A stretch of 64,000 nt of DNA from CAZJHX01 sp964545715 (GTDB lineage Bacteria; Myxococcota_A; UBA9042; GCA-2863065). Shown piece by piece: positions 37,633 to 48,400 of this stretch. A program made the position numbers and the translations under genes. The stretch covers positions 124,001 to 188,000 of the forward strand of contig CAZJHX010000001.1 in NCBI GenBank assembly GCA_964545715.1. Reading direction: 5' to 3'. Position 1 is the stretch's first letter. Each line of letters opens with the position of its first letter. The notes under the pieces are model-generated. The model saw only the letters and a program-made list of their open reading frames with translations. It was not told the DNA's origin and did no database searches.

Positions 37633-38607
37633 CTATAGCACAAGGGCTCCGAGCGTGACCAACGCGGCGACCCACGCGGCGGCGCATGCGATCAGCGCTG
37701 TCCGCAGGCCCCGAAAGGTCAGCAGCGGGCCGATCGGCGATGCGAAGATGCGGGCGCGTAGCGGCATCCAGCGGGTCTCGCCGAGCAGCCGCGGCGGGAC
37801 CCGCTTCAGCCATGCCAGGGCGCGCCGCTGTACGAGGCTTTTGGCTGTCAGGCTGCGCTGCAGCTGGGGCAGCGTCATCTGGCCTTCGACCGCGATTCGG
37901 CGCACCCGGTCGAGCCGCGCTCCCGGTCTGGCGCGTCCCGGGTCGGCGGTAAACGTCATCCGATAACCTGCGTCGCGGCAGGCCGTCAGGACGCGCTCGT
38001 CGTAGAAGTTCAGCGGTAGGGCAACATCTCGAACCGGCTGACTCAGCACGGTCTCCAAGGTCGTGCGGCTGTCGGCCAGCTCCGCGGCCAGAGCGGCGTC
38101 CGGCAGGCCGTTCAGACCGTGATGGGAGACCGCGTGCGACCCGATCTGCACATTCGAGCCGCTCAGCGCGCGCAGCTCCTCGTCTGTGACGCGGCGCTGG
38201 TCCTCGAAGACCCACGCGGCCGGATCGGTTGTGACAAAAAGGACAGCCGGGATGTCGAGGTCGGTGAGGATGGGCAGCGCCAGGCGCGCGACGCTCTCGG
38301 ATCCGTCGTCAAACGTCACGCAGACAGGCGGCGGACCCGGGCGCTGCGCGGTCAGGTAGTCGTACAGTCCGTCCGCCGTGACCAGTGGGCGGCCGGAGGC
38401 CTTGAGCCAGGTCATGTGCTGGCGAAACAAGTGGTCCGGGATGGAGAAATTTCGCTCGGCTCCATGCAGGGCGGCGTACTCCTCGTGCGTGCGCACGCGA
38501 TGATATAGAAGTACCACCGCACCACGCTGCTCGTCCCACAGGACCTTGCCGCATGCCAGGGCGGCCACGCATGTGATGGCCACAGCGAGCCAGAAAACCG
38601 TTGCCAT
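37633..38607 (-). CDS. Membrane-anchored polysaccharide deacetylase
   Basis: The 324-residue protein has an N-terminal signal anchor (~4-22) and a C-terminal transmembrane helix (~300-320). The NodB domain shows VLLYHRV, VTFDDGSES (metal-binding Asp-Asp) and SHAVSHHGL (metal-binding His pair), as in PF01522 deacetylases acting on GlcNAc-containing glycans. It heads the four-gene minus operon with the TagO-like transferase, nucleotidyltransferase and COQ4-like gene. Its divergent neighbour is the polyketide synthase locus, separated by 170 bp. Confidence 0.88.
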   Translation of the reverse strand: MATVFWLAVAITCVAALACGKVLWDEQRGAVVLLYHRVRTHEEYAALHGAERNFSIPDHLFRQHMTWLKASGRPLVTADGLYDYLTAQRPGPPPVCVTFDDGSESVARLALPILTDLDIPAVLFVTTDPAAWVFEDQRRVTDEELRALSGSNVQIGSHAVSHHGLNGLPDAALAAELADSRTTLETVLSQPVRDVALPLNFYDERVLTACRDAGYRMTFTADPGRARPGARLDRVRRIAVEGQMTLPQLQRSLTAKSLVQRRALAWLKRVPPRLLGETRWMPLRARIFASPIGPLLTFRGLRTALIACAAAWVAALVTLGALVL

Positions 38608-38718
38608 CGCGCGTTAAATGTACCAGTGTTTTCACGGGAGTGCACGATGCCGGACCGCTTCGGGAAACCACCAGAACGACTGTTCGATTTAATTAGGACG
38701 CAAGTCGCGGGGCTGTGG

Positions 38719-38754
38719 TATAAGTGCGGCGGGTTTTCGGCAGTCGTCGACTGC
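38719..38754 (+). promoter_or_regulatory. Possible promoter and operator of the polyketide locus
   Basis: TATAAG (38719-38724) would serve as -10, without a good -35. Beyond the predicted start (~38731) lies GCAGTCG-T-CGACTGC (38740-38754), a perfect 7-bp palindrome, 23 bases before the ATG. A repressor bound there would block the first ~25 transcribed bases. Confidence 0.4.
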
Positions 38755-38777
38755 GCTGGTTGTAGGTTGTTGCTGTA

Positions 38778-41700
38778 ATGTTGATCACCGAGTTCCCGAT
38801 CCTTGCGATCTCTGCCTTTGAACGGCCGGATGCGCGTCTTGTTACCGCGGCTTGCCGCGCGGGCGCGCTGGGCATCCTTGACGTCGGTCGAAACGCCGAC
38901 ACGGCGCGCCGTGCGATCACGGCCGCTGCCAAGCGATGTCCCGATGGCTTTGGCATCCGTGTGCCCGAGGGGGTCACGCTCAAGCCAAAGGACCTGCCCG
39001 AGCAGGTCACGTGCGTGGTGTTGCCCTACGGGGTGAAGCCGGCGGCGTGGAAGAAGCGCAAGATCACCACCGTCGTTCAAGTCACCACGGTCGAAGAGGC
39101 CCGAAACGCGGCCGCGGCCGGCGTGGCCGGTCTCATCGTCAAAGGCGCCGAGAGCGGTGGCCGGGTCTCCAGCGACTCCTCGTTCGTCCTGCTGCAGCAG
39201 GTTCTGGACGCTGTGGACGCCCCCGTGTGGGTCCAGGGCGGCGTCGGTCTGCACACCGCGGCCGCGTGCATCGCGGGCGGCGCGGCGGGTGTTGTTCTCG
39301 ACAGCCAGCTGGCGCTGACGCGTGAGTCCAGCATCCCCGAGTCCGTCAAGGCCGCCATCGGTGGCATGGACGGCAGCGAGACCATCGTCATCAGTGGGTA
39401 TCGCGTCTTCACGCGCCCGGACCTGCCGGTCGCCGATATGGCGGATCTGTCCGCCGACCAGGTCGTACCGCAGCTTGGCGGCGACGATCTCCGCAAGCAG
39501 CTGATCGCAGCTGGGCAGGACGCCGCCTTTGCGCGCCCCCTGACCGACCGCTTCCACACCGCCGGCGGCGTTATCACCGCCATCAAGGACTCGATCGACA
39601 GCCACCTGCGCCAGGCGCGGGCTCACCGGCCGCTGGCGCCGGACTCTCCGCTGGCCGTCGAGCACGGCATCAAATACCCGATCGCGCAGGGCCCGATGAC
39701 CCGCGTGAGCGACCGCGCCGGTTTTGCGGACGCCGTGTCGCGCGGCGGCGGACTGCCGTTCCTGGCGCTGTCCCTGATGCGGGGCGAGCAGGTTCGTGCG
39801 CTCTTGCAAGAGACCGCCGCGCTGCTGGGTGACCGCCCGTGGGGCGTGGGCATCCTGGGATTCGTCCCCCCGTCCCTGCGTGAAGAGCAGATGGCGGCGT
39901 TGCAGGAGTTCAACCCGCCCGTGGCGCTGATCGCGGGCGGCCGTCCCTCACAGACCCGACCGCTTGAGGCGGCGGGCACGCGGACCTACCTGCACGTTCC
40001 ATCTCCGGGCCTGCTGGCCCTGTTCCTGCGCGACGGCGCGCGACGCTTCGTCTTTGAGGGGCGCGAGTGTGGCGGTCACGTCGGTCCGCGCTCCAGCTTC
40101 GCGTTGTGGGAGGCTCAGATCGAGCGCCTGCTCGAGTTCGAGTCGCCAGAAGAGCTCAACATCCTCTTCGCCGGCGGCATCCACGACGATCGCTCTGCGG
40201 CGATGGTCGCCGCCATGGCCGCGCCGTTGGCCGCCGCGGGCGCCAAGGTTGGCGTGTTGATGGGCACCGCCTACCTGTTCACCGAAGAGATCGTCGGCAG
40301 CGGAGCCATCCTGCCCGGCTTCCAAAAGGCTGCGCTCGACTGCGACAAGACCGTGCTGCTGGAGACGGCGCCGGGCCACGCCACACGCTGTGTGGAGACC
40401 GACTACGTGCGCGCATTTCGCGCCGAAAAAGGGCGCCTGGAGCGCGAGGGCGCGTCACCGCAAGAGGTGTGGGCCGCGCTGGAGCAGCTGAACCTGGGAC
40501 GCCTGCGCATCGCCGCCAAGGGCATCCGCCGCGACGGTCCCGAGCTGGTCGACGTGGGCGAGAAGGCCCAGGCCAGTCAAGGCATGTTCATGATCGGTCA
40601 GGTCGCCACGATGCGCGACAAGACGCTGTCGATCGCCGACCTGCACGCCGACGTCAGCGCCGGCTCTCAGAAGCTGCTGCGCAAGTTCGCCACCCGTGAG
40701 CACGCTCGCAGCACGGTCCCGCCGGTCGACGTCGCCGTCGTCGGCATGTCCTGCGCCTTCCCCGACGCCCTGGACGTCGAGGCGTTCTGGGGCAACGTCG
40801 TCCTGGGCCGCAACGCTATCACCGAGGTGCCGGAGGAGCGCTGGAGCGCCGACATCTACTACGACGCCGACAGCATGGACGGCACCAAGACACCGTCCAA
40901 GTGGGGCGGCTTTCTGGGCAAGGTCGCGTTTGATCCGCTCGAGTACGGCATTCCGCCGCGGTCGCTGGCGGCCATCGAGCCGGTTCAGCTGCTGTCGCTC
41001 GAGATGGCGCGTCGCGCGCTGTCCGACGCCGGGTACGCCGAGCGCGAGTTCGACCGTGAGTCGACGTCGGTGATCTTCGGCGCCGAGGCCGGTACAGACC
41101 TGGCCGGCGGCTACGGCTTCCGCAACCTGTATCCGCAGATCCACGGCGAGCTGCCGCCGGCGCTGGACGAGGCGCTGCCGTCGCTGACCGAGGACTCCTT
41201 TCCGGGCGTGCTCGCCAACGTGATCGCGGGCCGCATCGCCAACCGTCTGGACCTGGGCGGCTCCAACTTCACCGTCGACGCCGCGTGCGCGTCGTCCCTG
41301 GCGGCCGTCGATATGGCCGTCAAAGAGCTGGTCACCGGCACGAGCAACATGGTGCTGTGCGGCGGCGCGGACCTGCACAACAGCATCAACGATTACCTGA
41401 TGTTCAGTAGCGTGCACGCGCTGTCGCGCAACGGTCAGTGCTCCACGTTTGACGCTAATGCCGACGGCATCACGCTGGGCGAGGGTGTCGGCGTCGTCGT
41501 GCTGAAGCGACTCGCCGATGCCGAGCGCGACGGCGACCGTGTGTACGCCGTGATCAAGGGTGTGGGCGCGTCCAGCGACGGCCGCAGCCTGGGTCTGACG
41601 GCCCCGCGCAAAGACGGTCAGGTGCGCGCGCTGGAGCGGGCGTATCGGCGCGCCGGCGTATCGCCTGCAGAGATCGGATTGGTGGAGGCGCACGGCACCG

Positions 41701-44700
41701 GCACGGTCGTTGGTGACCGCACCGAGCTGGCGACCCTGACCGAGGTCTTCGGCACCGCCGGCGTCGAGCCGGGCAGCTGCGCCCTGGGCTCGGTGAAGTC
41801 TCAGATCGGTCACACCAAGTGCGCGGCGGGTATCGCGGGGTTGATCAAGGTCGCGCTCTCGCTGCACCACAAGGTGCTGCCGCCGACGCTCAACATCGAG
41901 ACGCCCAACCCGTACTGGCATCCGCAGAACAGCCCGTTCGTGTTCCATCAGACCGCCAGCCCGTGGCTGGGGGAAGAGCGCCACGCCGCCGTCAGCGCCT
42001 TCGGGTTTGGCGGGACCAACTTCCACGTCGTGCTCTCAGAGCATCAGGGCTGGGAAGAGCCTGCAGTCGGCTTCGACGCGTGGCCCTCCGAGCTGTTCTT
42101 GTTCAAAGGTGAGTCGCGCGACGCCGCGGCGGTCCGCATCCAGCGCCTGGCCACGCTTGTGGCGACCGAGGACGCGTGGCGGCTGCGCGATCTGGCGCGG
42201 TCGATCACCACGACCGGCTCCGGCCCTGTGCAGGTGGCGCTGGTCGCGACCGACATTGAAGATCTGCGACGCAAGCTCGCTCGCGCGGCCCGTTTTGAGC
42301 CGGACCCGCGCGGCGTCTTTGTCGCCGGCGACCACGCGGCGGACAGCAAGGTCGCCTTCTTGTTCCCGGGCCAGGGCAGTCAGCGGCCGGGCATGCTGCG
42401 GGACCTGTTCGTGGCGTTCCCCGAGTTCCAGCGCTACCTGGAGTACGGAGCGCAGTGGGCCCAGATCATGCTGCCGCCCGCGGCGTTTGCGAAGGACGCG
42501 CGCGACGAACAGAAGCGCGCGATCACAGACACCCGCGTGGCCCAGCCCACATTGGGCATGGCCGGTCTGGCTATGGCCGAGGCCCTGTATCGCGTGGGCG
42601 TGCGCGCGGACATGATGGGCGGTCACAGCTATGGTGAGTTGGTGGCGCTGTGCGTCTCGGGCGCCATCGATGAGGCGGACCTGCTGGAGATCAGCGCGGC
42701 GCGTGGCGAGTGCATTCTGGCCGCGACCGGCGAGGATCCGGGCACTATGGCGGCGGTCTCGGCCGGCGCGGATGCCATCGAGCCGCTGCTCGACGGCCTC
42801 AAGGGCGTCGTTATCGCCAACCGCAACGCGCCGAAGCAGACTGTGATCTCCGGGCCGACGGACTCGATCGATGAGGCGCTTGCGCTCATCCGCGGGGCGG
42901 GGCTGAAGGCCAGCTCGATTCCGGTCGCCTGCGCCTTCCACAGCGAGGTGGTCGCCGGGGCGCGCGAGACGTTCTTGAAGCGACTGGACGGCGTCCGGTT
43001 GGCCAGGCTGGGAACCGACGTGTGGTCCAACACGACGGCGGCTCCCTACAAAAACGAGCCGGCTGCCATCCGCGAGCAGCTGGGCGAGCACATCGTCAAC
43101 CCGGTGCGCTTTGTAGAGCAGATCGAGGCCATGTACGAGGCCGGCGCCCGCGTTTTTGTCGAGGCGGGACCGGGGCGCGTCCTGACCGGACTGGTCGGCC
43201 GCATCCTGGGCGATAAGCCGCACGTGGCGGTCGCGTGTGACCGGGGCCGTGGCTCCACGCTGACGCACTTGCAGCTGGCCCTGGGTGAGCTGGCGGTGCA
43301 CGGCGTTCACATCGACGCGGCGGCGCTGTATCAGGGCCGCGATGCGGCTGCGTTCGACCTGGACTACCCGCCGGCCGTGGCGCCTGGACCAACGGCCTGG
43401 CTGGTCGACGGCTTCATGGCGCGTCCGGTGCGCGGCGAGCTGCCGGCGGCGGCGATGCGTCCCATCACCGCGCCCATCGTGTCGGCGTCGGTCGGCATGG
43501 CCTCGCCGCACAGCGAGCGCGACTCGGTGATGTTGGAGTATCTGGGCACGATGTCGCGGCTGGTCGAGACCCAACGCGAGGTCATGCTGGGCTACCTGGG
43601 CCGTCATCCGGCGCCTGCCGTGGCCGAGCTGCCGGGCGAGATCATCTCCGACGCGGAGGTCGTTGAGGTCACCGAGATCGAGCAGCCCAAGGTCATCGAC
43701 CTGCGCGAGGCGCTGCTTGGCATCGTCAGCGAGCGAACCGGCTATCCGGTCGAGATGCTCGACATGGACCTGGACCTGGAGGCCGACCTGTCGATCGACT
43801 CGATCAAGCGCATCGAGATCCTCGGCGCGCTGGGCGAGCAGCTGGGGCTGGCCGGCGGTGACGGCGGGTCGCAGGACGAGATGATCGAGGAGCTGGCGGG
43901 CATCAAGACGCTGCGCGCGATCGTCGCGTGGCTGGAGGCCAACCAGGCGCAGGCACATGCGGAGGCCGACGCGCCCACGGACGAGACGGTGCGGGAGATC
44001 CCGGAGTTTGCGGAGGCCGAGGAGACCGTCGCTGCGCCGGAGTTGACGCGCTACGTGCTGTCCGTCGAGAACGCGCCATCGGTCGACGAGGCGGTCGCGG
44101 TCGAGGGACTGCGGTTCGCGATCGTGCGGGATCAGCTGGGTGTTGCCGAGCTTCTGGCCGAGCGACTGGAGCGCAGCAAGGCCATCGTGCAGACCATCGA
44201 CATGGGCGAGTCCCCCGGCGAGGTCGACGGCCTGGTATTCCTGGCGTCACTGACGACCAACGGGGCCGACCCGGTCATGCCGCTGTTCGAGGCGACCCGC
44301 GCTGCCGTTGCGGGTGGGGCGTCGACAGTGCTGGCGGCTACCGGCTTTGGCGGAGAGTTCGGTCGCACGGGCGATCACGACGGTCCGCTGCCGCGCGGTG
44401 GCGCGTCCGGGCTGATGAAGACGGTCGCCAAAGAGTACCCCGACCTGCATGTGCGCGTGGTGGATCTGTGCGCGGACGACTCGGCGGAGACGCTGGCCGC
44501 GCATGTGTTTACCGAGCTGGTCGCAGGCGGCGATCTGGTCGAGGTCGGCTATCACGAGGGCGTGCGTCACATGCTGAACGTGGTGGCGCAGCCGCGTCGG
44601 GCCCCCAACGGCTCGGCGAAGGAGCTGGACTCCGAGGCCGTGGTTCTCATCACGGGCGGCGCGCGCGGGATCACCGCGGGTGTGGCCATTGAGCTGGCGC

Positions 44701-45467
44701 GTCGCTTCCGATGCAACCTGGAGCTTGTCGGCCGGTCACCGCGCCCCTCGCATGATGTTCCTGCTGATCTGGCGGATGCGGCGGACGCGGCGGCAATTCG
44801 CAAAGTGCTGCTGGCGCGTGGTGAGCTCAAAACCCCCAAGGAGATCGAGCGCGCGACGAGCCGGGCGCTGGCGGATCGCCAGATGCGCGAGACCTTTGCG
44901 GCCATCGATGCCGCCGGCGGCAGCGTGACGTACCACTCGGTCGACGTGCGCGACAGCGAGGCGTTTGGCGATCTGATCGACGGCATCTACACCCGGCAGG
45001 GGCGCCTCGACGGCGTGGTGCACGGCGCGGGCGTGCTGGAAGACAAGCTGCTCAAAGACAAGACGGCGGACTCCTTTACCCGCGTGTTTGACACCAAGGT
45101 CGAGGGCGCGCGGACGCTGGCCGACAGGCTGCGGGACGACGTCGGATTTGTGGTGTTCTTCTCCAGCGTCTCCGGTGCGTTCGGCAACCGCGGCCAGGTC
45201 GATTATGCGGCGGCCAACGCGGCCCTGGACAAGCTGGCGCTCTCGCTGGACGAGCGGTTGGCCGGTCGCGTGGTCTCCATCAACTGGGGACCCTGGGCCG
45301 GAGACGGCATGGTCAGCGACGAGCTGGAGCGCGAGTACGCGCGGCGCGGCATCGGGCTCATCGCACCGGACGGCGGCGTAGAAGCGTTCGTCGACGAGCT
45401 GACAGACGGTCATCGGGAGGACGCCCAGGTGATCTTCATGCGCGCGGAGCCCGAGAGCCTCTTATAG
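38778..45467 (+). CDS. Iterative PKS module: NPD-NPD-KS-AT-ACP-KR
   Basis: 2229 residues. Residues ~1-215 and ~290-600 are two nitronate-monooxygenase/PfaD-like TIM barrels (GGRVSSDSSFVLLQQ and GGVGLHTAAACIAGG in the first; YPIAQGPM, GRECGGHVGPRSS and FAGGIHDDRSAA in the second), the enoylreductase type used by PUFA synthases. KS (~649-1100): Cys in VDAACASS (~836), HGTGT (~970), GHTKCAAG (~1011). AT (~1190-1500): FLFPGQGSQ, active Ser in GHSYGE (~1282). One ACP: DLSIDSIKRIEIL (~1670), PfaA-like. KR (~1950-2200): LITGGARG, SSVSGAFGNRGQVDYAAAN with Ser/Tyr/Asn catalytic set. No DH here; it is supplied by the next protein. This is a PUFA-synthase-like iterative system, not a modular one. Start ATG 38778. 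Confidence 0.93.
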   Translation: MLITEFPILAISAFERPDARLVTAACRAGALGILDVGRNADTARRAITAAAKRCPDGFGIRVPEGVTLKPKDLPEQVTCVVLPYGVKPAAWKKRKITTVVQVTTVEEARNAAAAGVAGLIVKGAESGGRVSSDSSFVLLQQVLDAVDAPVWVQGGVGLHTAAACIAGGAAGVVLDSQLALTRESSIPESVKAAIGGMDGSETIVISGYRVFTRPDLPVADMADLSADQVVPQLGGDDLRKQLIAAGQDAAFARPLTDRFHTAGGVITAIKDSIDSHLRQARAHRPLAPDSPLAVEHGIKYPIAQGPMTRVSDRAGFADAVSRGGGLPFLALSLMRGEQVRALLQETAALLGDRPWGVGILGFVPPSLREEQMAALQEFNPPVALIAGGRPSQTRPLEAAGTRTYLHVPSPGLLALFLRDGARRFVFEGRECGGHVGPRSSFALWEAQIERLLEFESPEELNILFAGGIHDDRSAAMVAAMAAPLAAAGAKVGVLMGTAYLFTEEIVGSGAILPGFQKAALDCDKTVLLETAPGHATRCVETDYVRAFRAEKGRLEREGASPQEVWAALEQLNLGRLRIAAKGIRRDGPELVDVGEKAQASQGMFMIGQVATMRDKTLSIADLHADVSAGSQKLLRKFATREHARSTVPPVDVAVVGMSCAFPDALDVEAFWGNVVLGRNAITEVPEERWSADIYYDADSMDGTKTPSKWGGFLGKVAFDPLEYGIPPRSLAAIEPVQLLSLEMARRALSDAGYAEREFDRESTSVIFGAEAGTDLAGGYGFRNLYPQIHGELPPALDEALPSLTEDSFPGVLANVIAGRIANRLDLGGSNFTVDAACASSLAAVDMAVKELVTGTSNMVLCGGADLHNSINDYLMFSSVHALSRNGQCSTFDANADGITLGEGVGVVVLKRLADAERDGDRVYAVIKGVGASSDGRSLGLTAPRKDGQVRALERAYRRAGVSPAEIGLVEAHGTGTVVGDRTELATLTEVFGTAGVEPGSCALGSVKSQIGHTKCAAGIAGLIKVALSLHHKVLPPTLNIETPNPYWHPQNSPFVFHQTASPWLGEERHAAVSAFGFGGTNFHVVLSEHQGWEEPAVGFDAWPSELFLFKGESRDAAAVRIQRLATLVATEDAWRLRDLARSITTTGSGPVQVALVATDIEDLRRKLARAARFEPDPRGVFVAGDHAADSKVAFLFPGQGSQRPGMLRDLFVAFPEFQRYLEYGAQWAQIMLPPAAFAKDARDEQKRAITDTRVAQPTLGMAGLAMAEALYRVGVRADMMGGHSYGELVALCVSGAIDEADLLEISAARGECILAATGEDPGTMAAVSAGADAIEPLLDGLKGVVIANRNAPKQTVISGPTDSIDEALALIRGAGLKASSIPVACAFHSEVVAGARETFLKRLDGVRLARLGTDVWSNTTAAPYKNEPAAIREQLGEHIVNPVRFVEQIEAMYEAGARVFVEAGPGRVLTGLVGRILGDKPHVAVACDRGRGSTLTHLQLALGELAVHGVHIDAAALYQGRDAAAFDLDYPPAVAPGPTAWLVDGFMARPVRGELPAAAMRPITAPIVSASVGMASPHSERDSVMLEYLGTMSRLVETQREVMLGYLGRHPAPAVAELPGEIISDAEVVEVTEIEQPKVIDLREALLGIVSERTGYPVEMLDMDLDLEADLSIDSIKRIEILGALGEQLGLAGGDGGSQDEMIEELAGIKTLRAIVAWLEANQAQAHAEADAPTDETVREIPEFAEAEETVAAPELTRYVLSVENAPSVDEAVAVEGLRFAIVRDQLGVAELLAERLERSKAIVQTIDMGESPGEVDGLVFLASLTTNGADPVMPLFEATRAAVAGGASTVLAATGFGGEFGRTGDHDGPLPRGGASGLMKTVAKEYPDLHVRVVDLCADDSAETLAAHVFTELVAGGDLVEVGYHEGVRHMLNVVAQPRRAPNGSAKELDSEAVVLITGGARGITAGVAIELARRFRCNLELVGRSPRPSHDVPADLADAADAAAIRKVLLARGELKTPKEIERATSRALADRQMRETFAAIDAAGGSVTYHSVDVRDSEAFGDLIDGIYTRQGRLDGVVHGAGVLEDKLLKDKTADSFTRVFDTKVEGARTLADRLRDDVGFVVFFSSVSGAFGNRGQVDYAAANAALDKLALSLDERLAGRVVSINWGPWAGDGMVSDELEREYARRGIGLIAPDGGVEAFVDELTDGHREDAQVIFMRAEPESLL

Positions 45468-45482
45468 CCAGGCATACCTGTG

Positions 45483-48400
45483 ATGAGACCCGAGAAGCCC
45501 ACTGACGCGGCGATCATCGGGATGGGGTGCATCTTTCCCGGCGCGCCCGATCTCGAGACGTTTCGTCGCAACCTGGAAGCCGGCGTGGACGCTATCAGCG
45601 ACGTCCCGGCGTCGCGGTGGGATCCCGTCTTTTACGACCCCGAGTCGAGTGCGGCGGACCGCTTCTATTGCAAGCGGGGCGGCTTTGTAGACGACTTTGC
45701 GACCTTCGACGCCCTGGGCTTCGGCATCATGCCGGTGGCCGCCATGGGCGCGGAGCCGGACCAGCTGATCGCGCTGGAGGTGGCGGCTCGGGCGCTGGCC
45801 GACTCCGGCTACGCGGACAAGGACTTCAACCGAGACCGCACGGGCGTGATTCTGGGCCGCGGCAACTACATCGGGGCGGGCATGACCCGGCTGGAGCAGC
45901 ATGTGCGCACAGCGCAGCAGCTCGTGCAGTGCCTAAAGACGCTGGTGCCCGGCATCACGACCGATCAGCTGGCCTCTGTGAAGGCCGAGTTTCAGTCTCG
46001 GCTGGGCGGATACGGTCCGGACACTGCGATCGGCCTGGTGCCTAACCTGACGTCGTCGCGCATCGCCAACCGCCTGGATTTGAACGGGCCGGCGTATACG
46101 GTCGACGCTGCCTGCGCGAGCTCGCTGCTGGCGGTGGATCAGGCCTGCCGTGAGCTGCGTGAGAAGCGCGCGGACGTGGTCCTGGCCGGCGGCGTACATC
46201 TCAGCCATGACGTGGCGTTTTGGAGCGTCTTCTGCCAGCTGGGCGCGCTGTCGCGAAACCAGCGGATCCGGCCTTTCGACAAGGACGCGGACGGTATCCT
46301 GATCGGAGAGGGCGTGGGCATCGTGGTGCTCAAGCGGGTGGAGGATGCGCGTCGAGACGGGGACCGGATCTATGCCGTGATTCGGGGTACGGGCGTGGCC
46401 AGTGACGGGCGCGAGGCCAGCTTGATGGTGCCGCGTGTCGACGGCCAGCTGTTGGCGCTGCAGCGCGCATGGGCGGGGGCCGAGCTGAGCCCGGAGCAGA
46501 TCGGGCTCATCGAGGCGCATGGCACGGGCACCCCGGTCGGTGACGAGGCGGAGCTTGCGACGCTGGCGCGCTTCTTTGGCACGACCGATGGTGAGCGCGT
46601 GGGCATGGGCTCGGTGAAGTCGATGATCGGACATGCGATGCCCGCCGCGGGAGCCGCCGGGCTGATCAAGGCCGCCCTGGCCGTCCATGACCGCGTGCGC
46701 TACCCGACTCTGCATGTGGATGAGCCCCACCCGGGCATGGCGGCGACCCGCTTTCGCACCATCGGCGAGACCGAGGATTGGAAGAGCGACGGTTTTCTGG
46801 TCGCCGGTGTCAACGCGTTCGGGTTCGGTGGCATCAACGGGCACGTTGTTCTGCAATCGGAAGCGCCCGACGCGCCTCGTGCGGCACGCAGAAAGCCGGT
46901 CTTGGAGGCGCCTGAAGAGATCTTGCTGCTGGCCGCAGGGTCGCCCAACGCGCTGGCCCGGGCGGTCGATGCCGGGGCCTCGGGTGTGGGTGACGGGCCG
47001 TGCCGCCTGGCGCTGGTCAATCCGACACCGGAGCGCCGTGCCCGGGCCAAAGAGGTGGTCCTGAAAGGCAAGGCGCGCAGTGGACGCGACGGCATGTGGT
47101 TTACGCCCAAGGGCTTGATCGCGCGGGGGGGCAAGATCGCGTTTCTGTTTCCCGGGGTGGAGGCGCAATTCGACCCACGCGTGGACGATGTGGCGCGCGC
47201 CTTCAACAAGACAATGCCGGACCTGAGCGCCGGTACGGACCTGGAGCGGCAGGGCGCCGGTGTGGTGGCTGTCGGGCGGCTGCTGCATGAGGTGCTGGGC
47301 GAGGTTGGCGTGACGCCGGACGTCATCGCCGGGCACAGCGTGGGCGAGTGGACCGGCATGATCGTGTCCGAGATGATCCCGCCGTCTGTGCTGGACAGCT
47401 TTGTGGCCGGGTTGCGCCCGGGCAGCTTGGAGGTGCCCGGGGTCGTGTTTGCGGCATGCGGCGGGTCTGCCGAGCGCATTCGCGTGATGATCGAAGACTT
47501 GAAGGACGTGGTGATCACGCACGACAACTGCCCGCACCAGATCATTTTGTGCGGGCCCGAAGCCGAGGTAGACGTGGCGCTGTCGCGGATGCGGGAGGCG
47601 CGCGTGTTGGCGCAGAAGCTGCCCTTCCGGTCGGGCTTTCACTCGCGGCTGTTCAGCGACTACGTGGCCCCGCACCGCGAGTACCTGTCGCAGCTGGAGC
47701 TGCAGCCGGCCAAGACAGAGCTGTGGTCGGCGACATCGTGCGCTCCTTACCCGTCCGATCCGGCCGAGATCCAGGCGCTGGCCATCGAGCACCTGACCGA
47801 GCCCGTGCGCTTTCGCGAGCTGCTGCAGACGATGTGGGAGCAGGGGGTGCGCATCTTCGTGCAGCTGGGTACAGGCAGCCTGGTGGGCTTTGCCAGCGAC
47901 ACGCTGCGAAAGAAGCCGCACCTGGCGATGAGCACCAGCGTGAATCAGCGCTCGGGGATGCACCAGCTGCGGCGGCTGATGGCGGCGCTGTTTGTCGAGG
48001 GCGCTACCGTGGACTTCGGGCGTCCGGAGGCTGCGATCGAGCCGCCCAAAGGCCTGAAGCTGAACCTGGGCGTGCCGCTGATCCAGCTGTCGACGCCGTT
48101 GGAGACCGTGATGACGCCGGCTGAGACGGACTCAGAGCACCCGGTTCTGGCGGGCTTTGACGACGTCATGCGGGAGCTGGTCAGTACCCAGTCGGCGGTG
48201 GCGACGGCGTGGCAAAAGCGTGGCAAGAAGTCGCAGGAGTCTGCGCCCGCGCCGACGCCCAAAGAGGCGACGACGCTGCGGCGATTGTCCGTGGCCACGG
48301 ATCCGAATCTGGCCGACCACTGCTTGCTGCCTCAGCCCGAAGGCTGGAGCAACCTGGCTGATCGCAATCCCGTGGTGCCGATGACGATGTCGATTCAAAT

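Noticed and set aside
45933..47963. Very long open frames antisense to the PKS genes and to other high-GC genes (also 42036-43958, 20561-21739, 11480-12964, 2109-4214, 17373-19280)
   Set aside because: Their translations are low-complexity Arg/Ala/Gly/His-rich with no domain motifs, lack ribosome-binding sites, and mirror strong coding sequence on the other strand, as expected at high GC.
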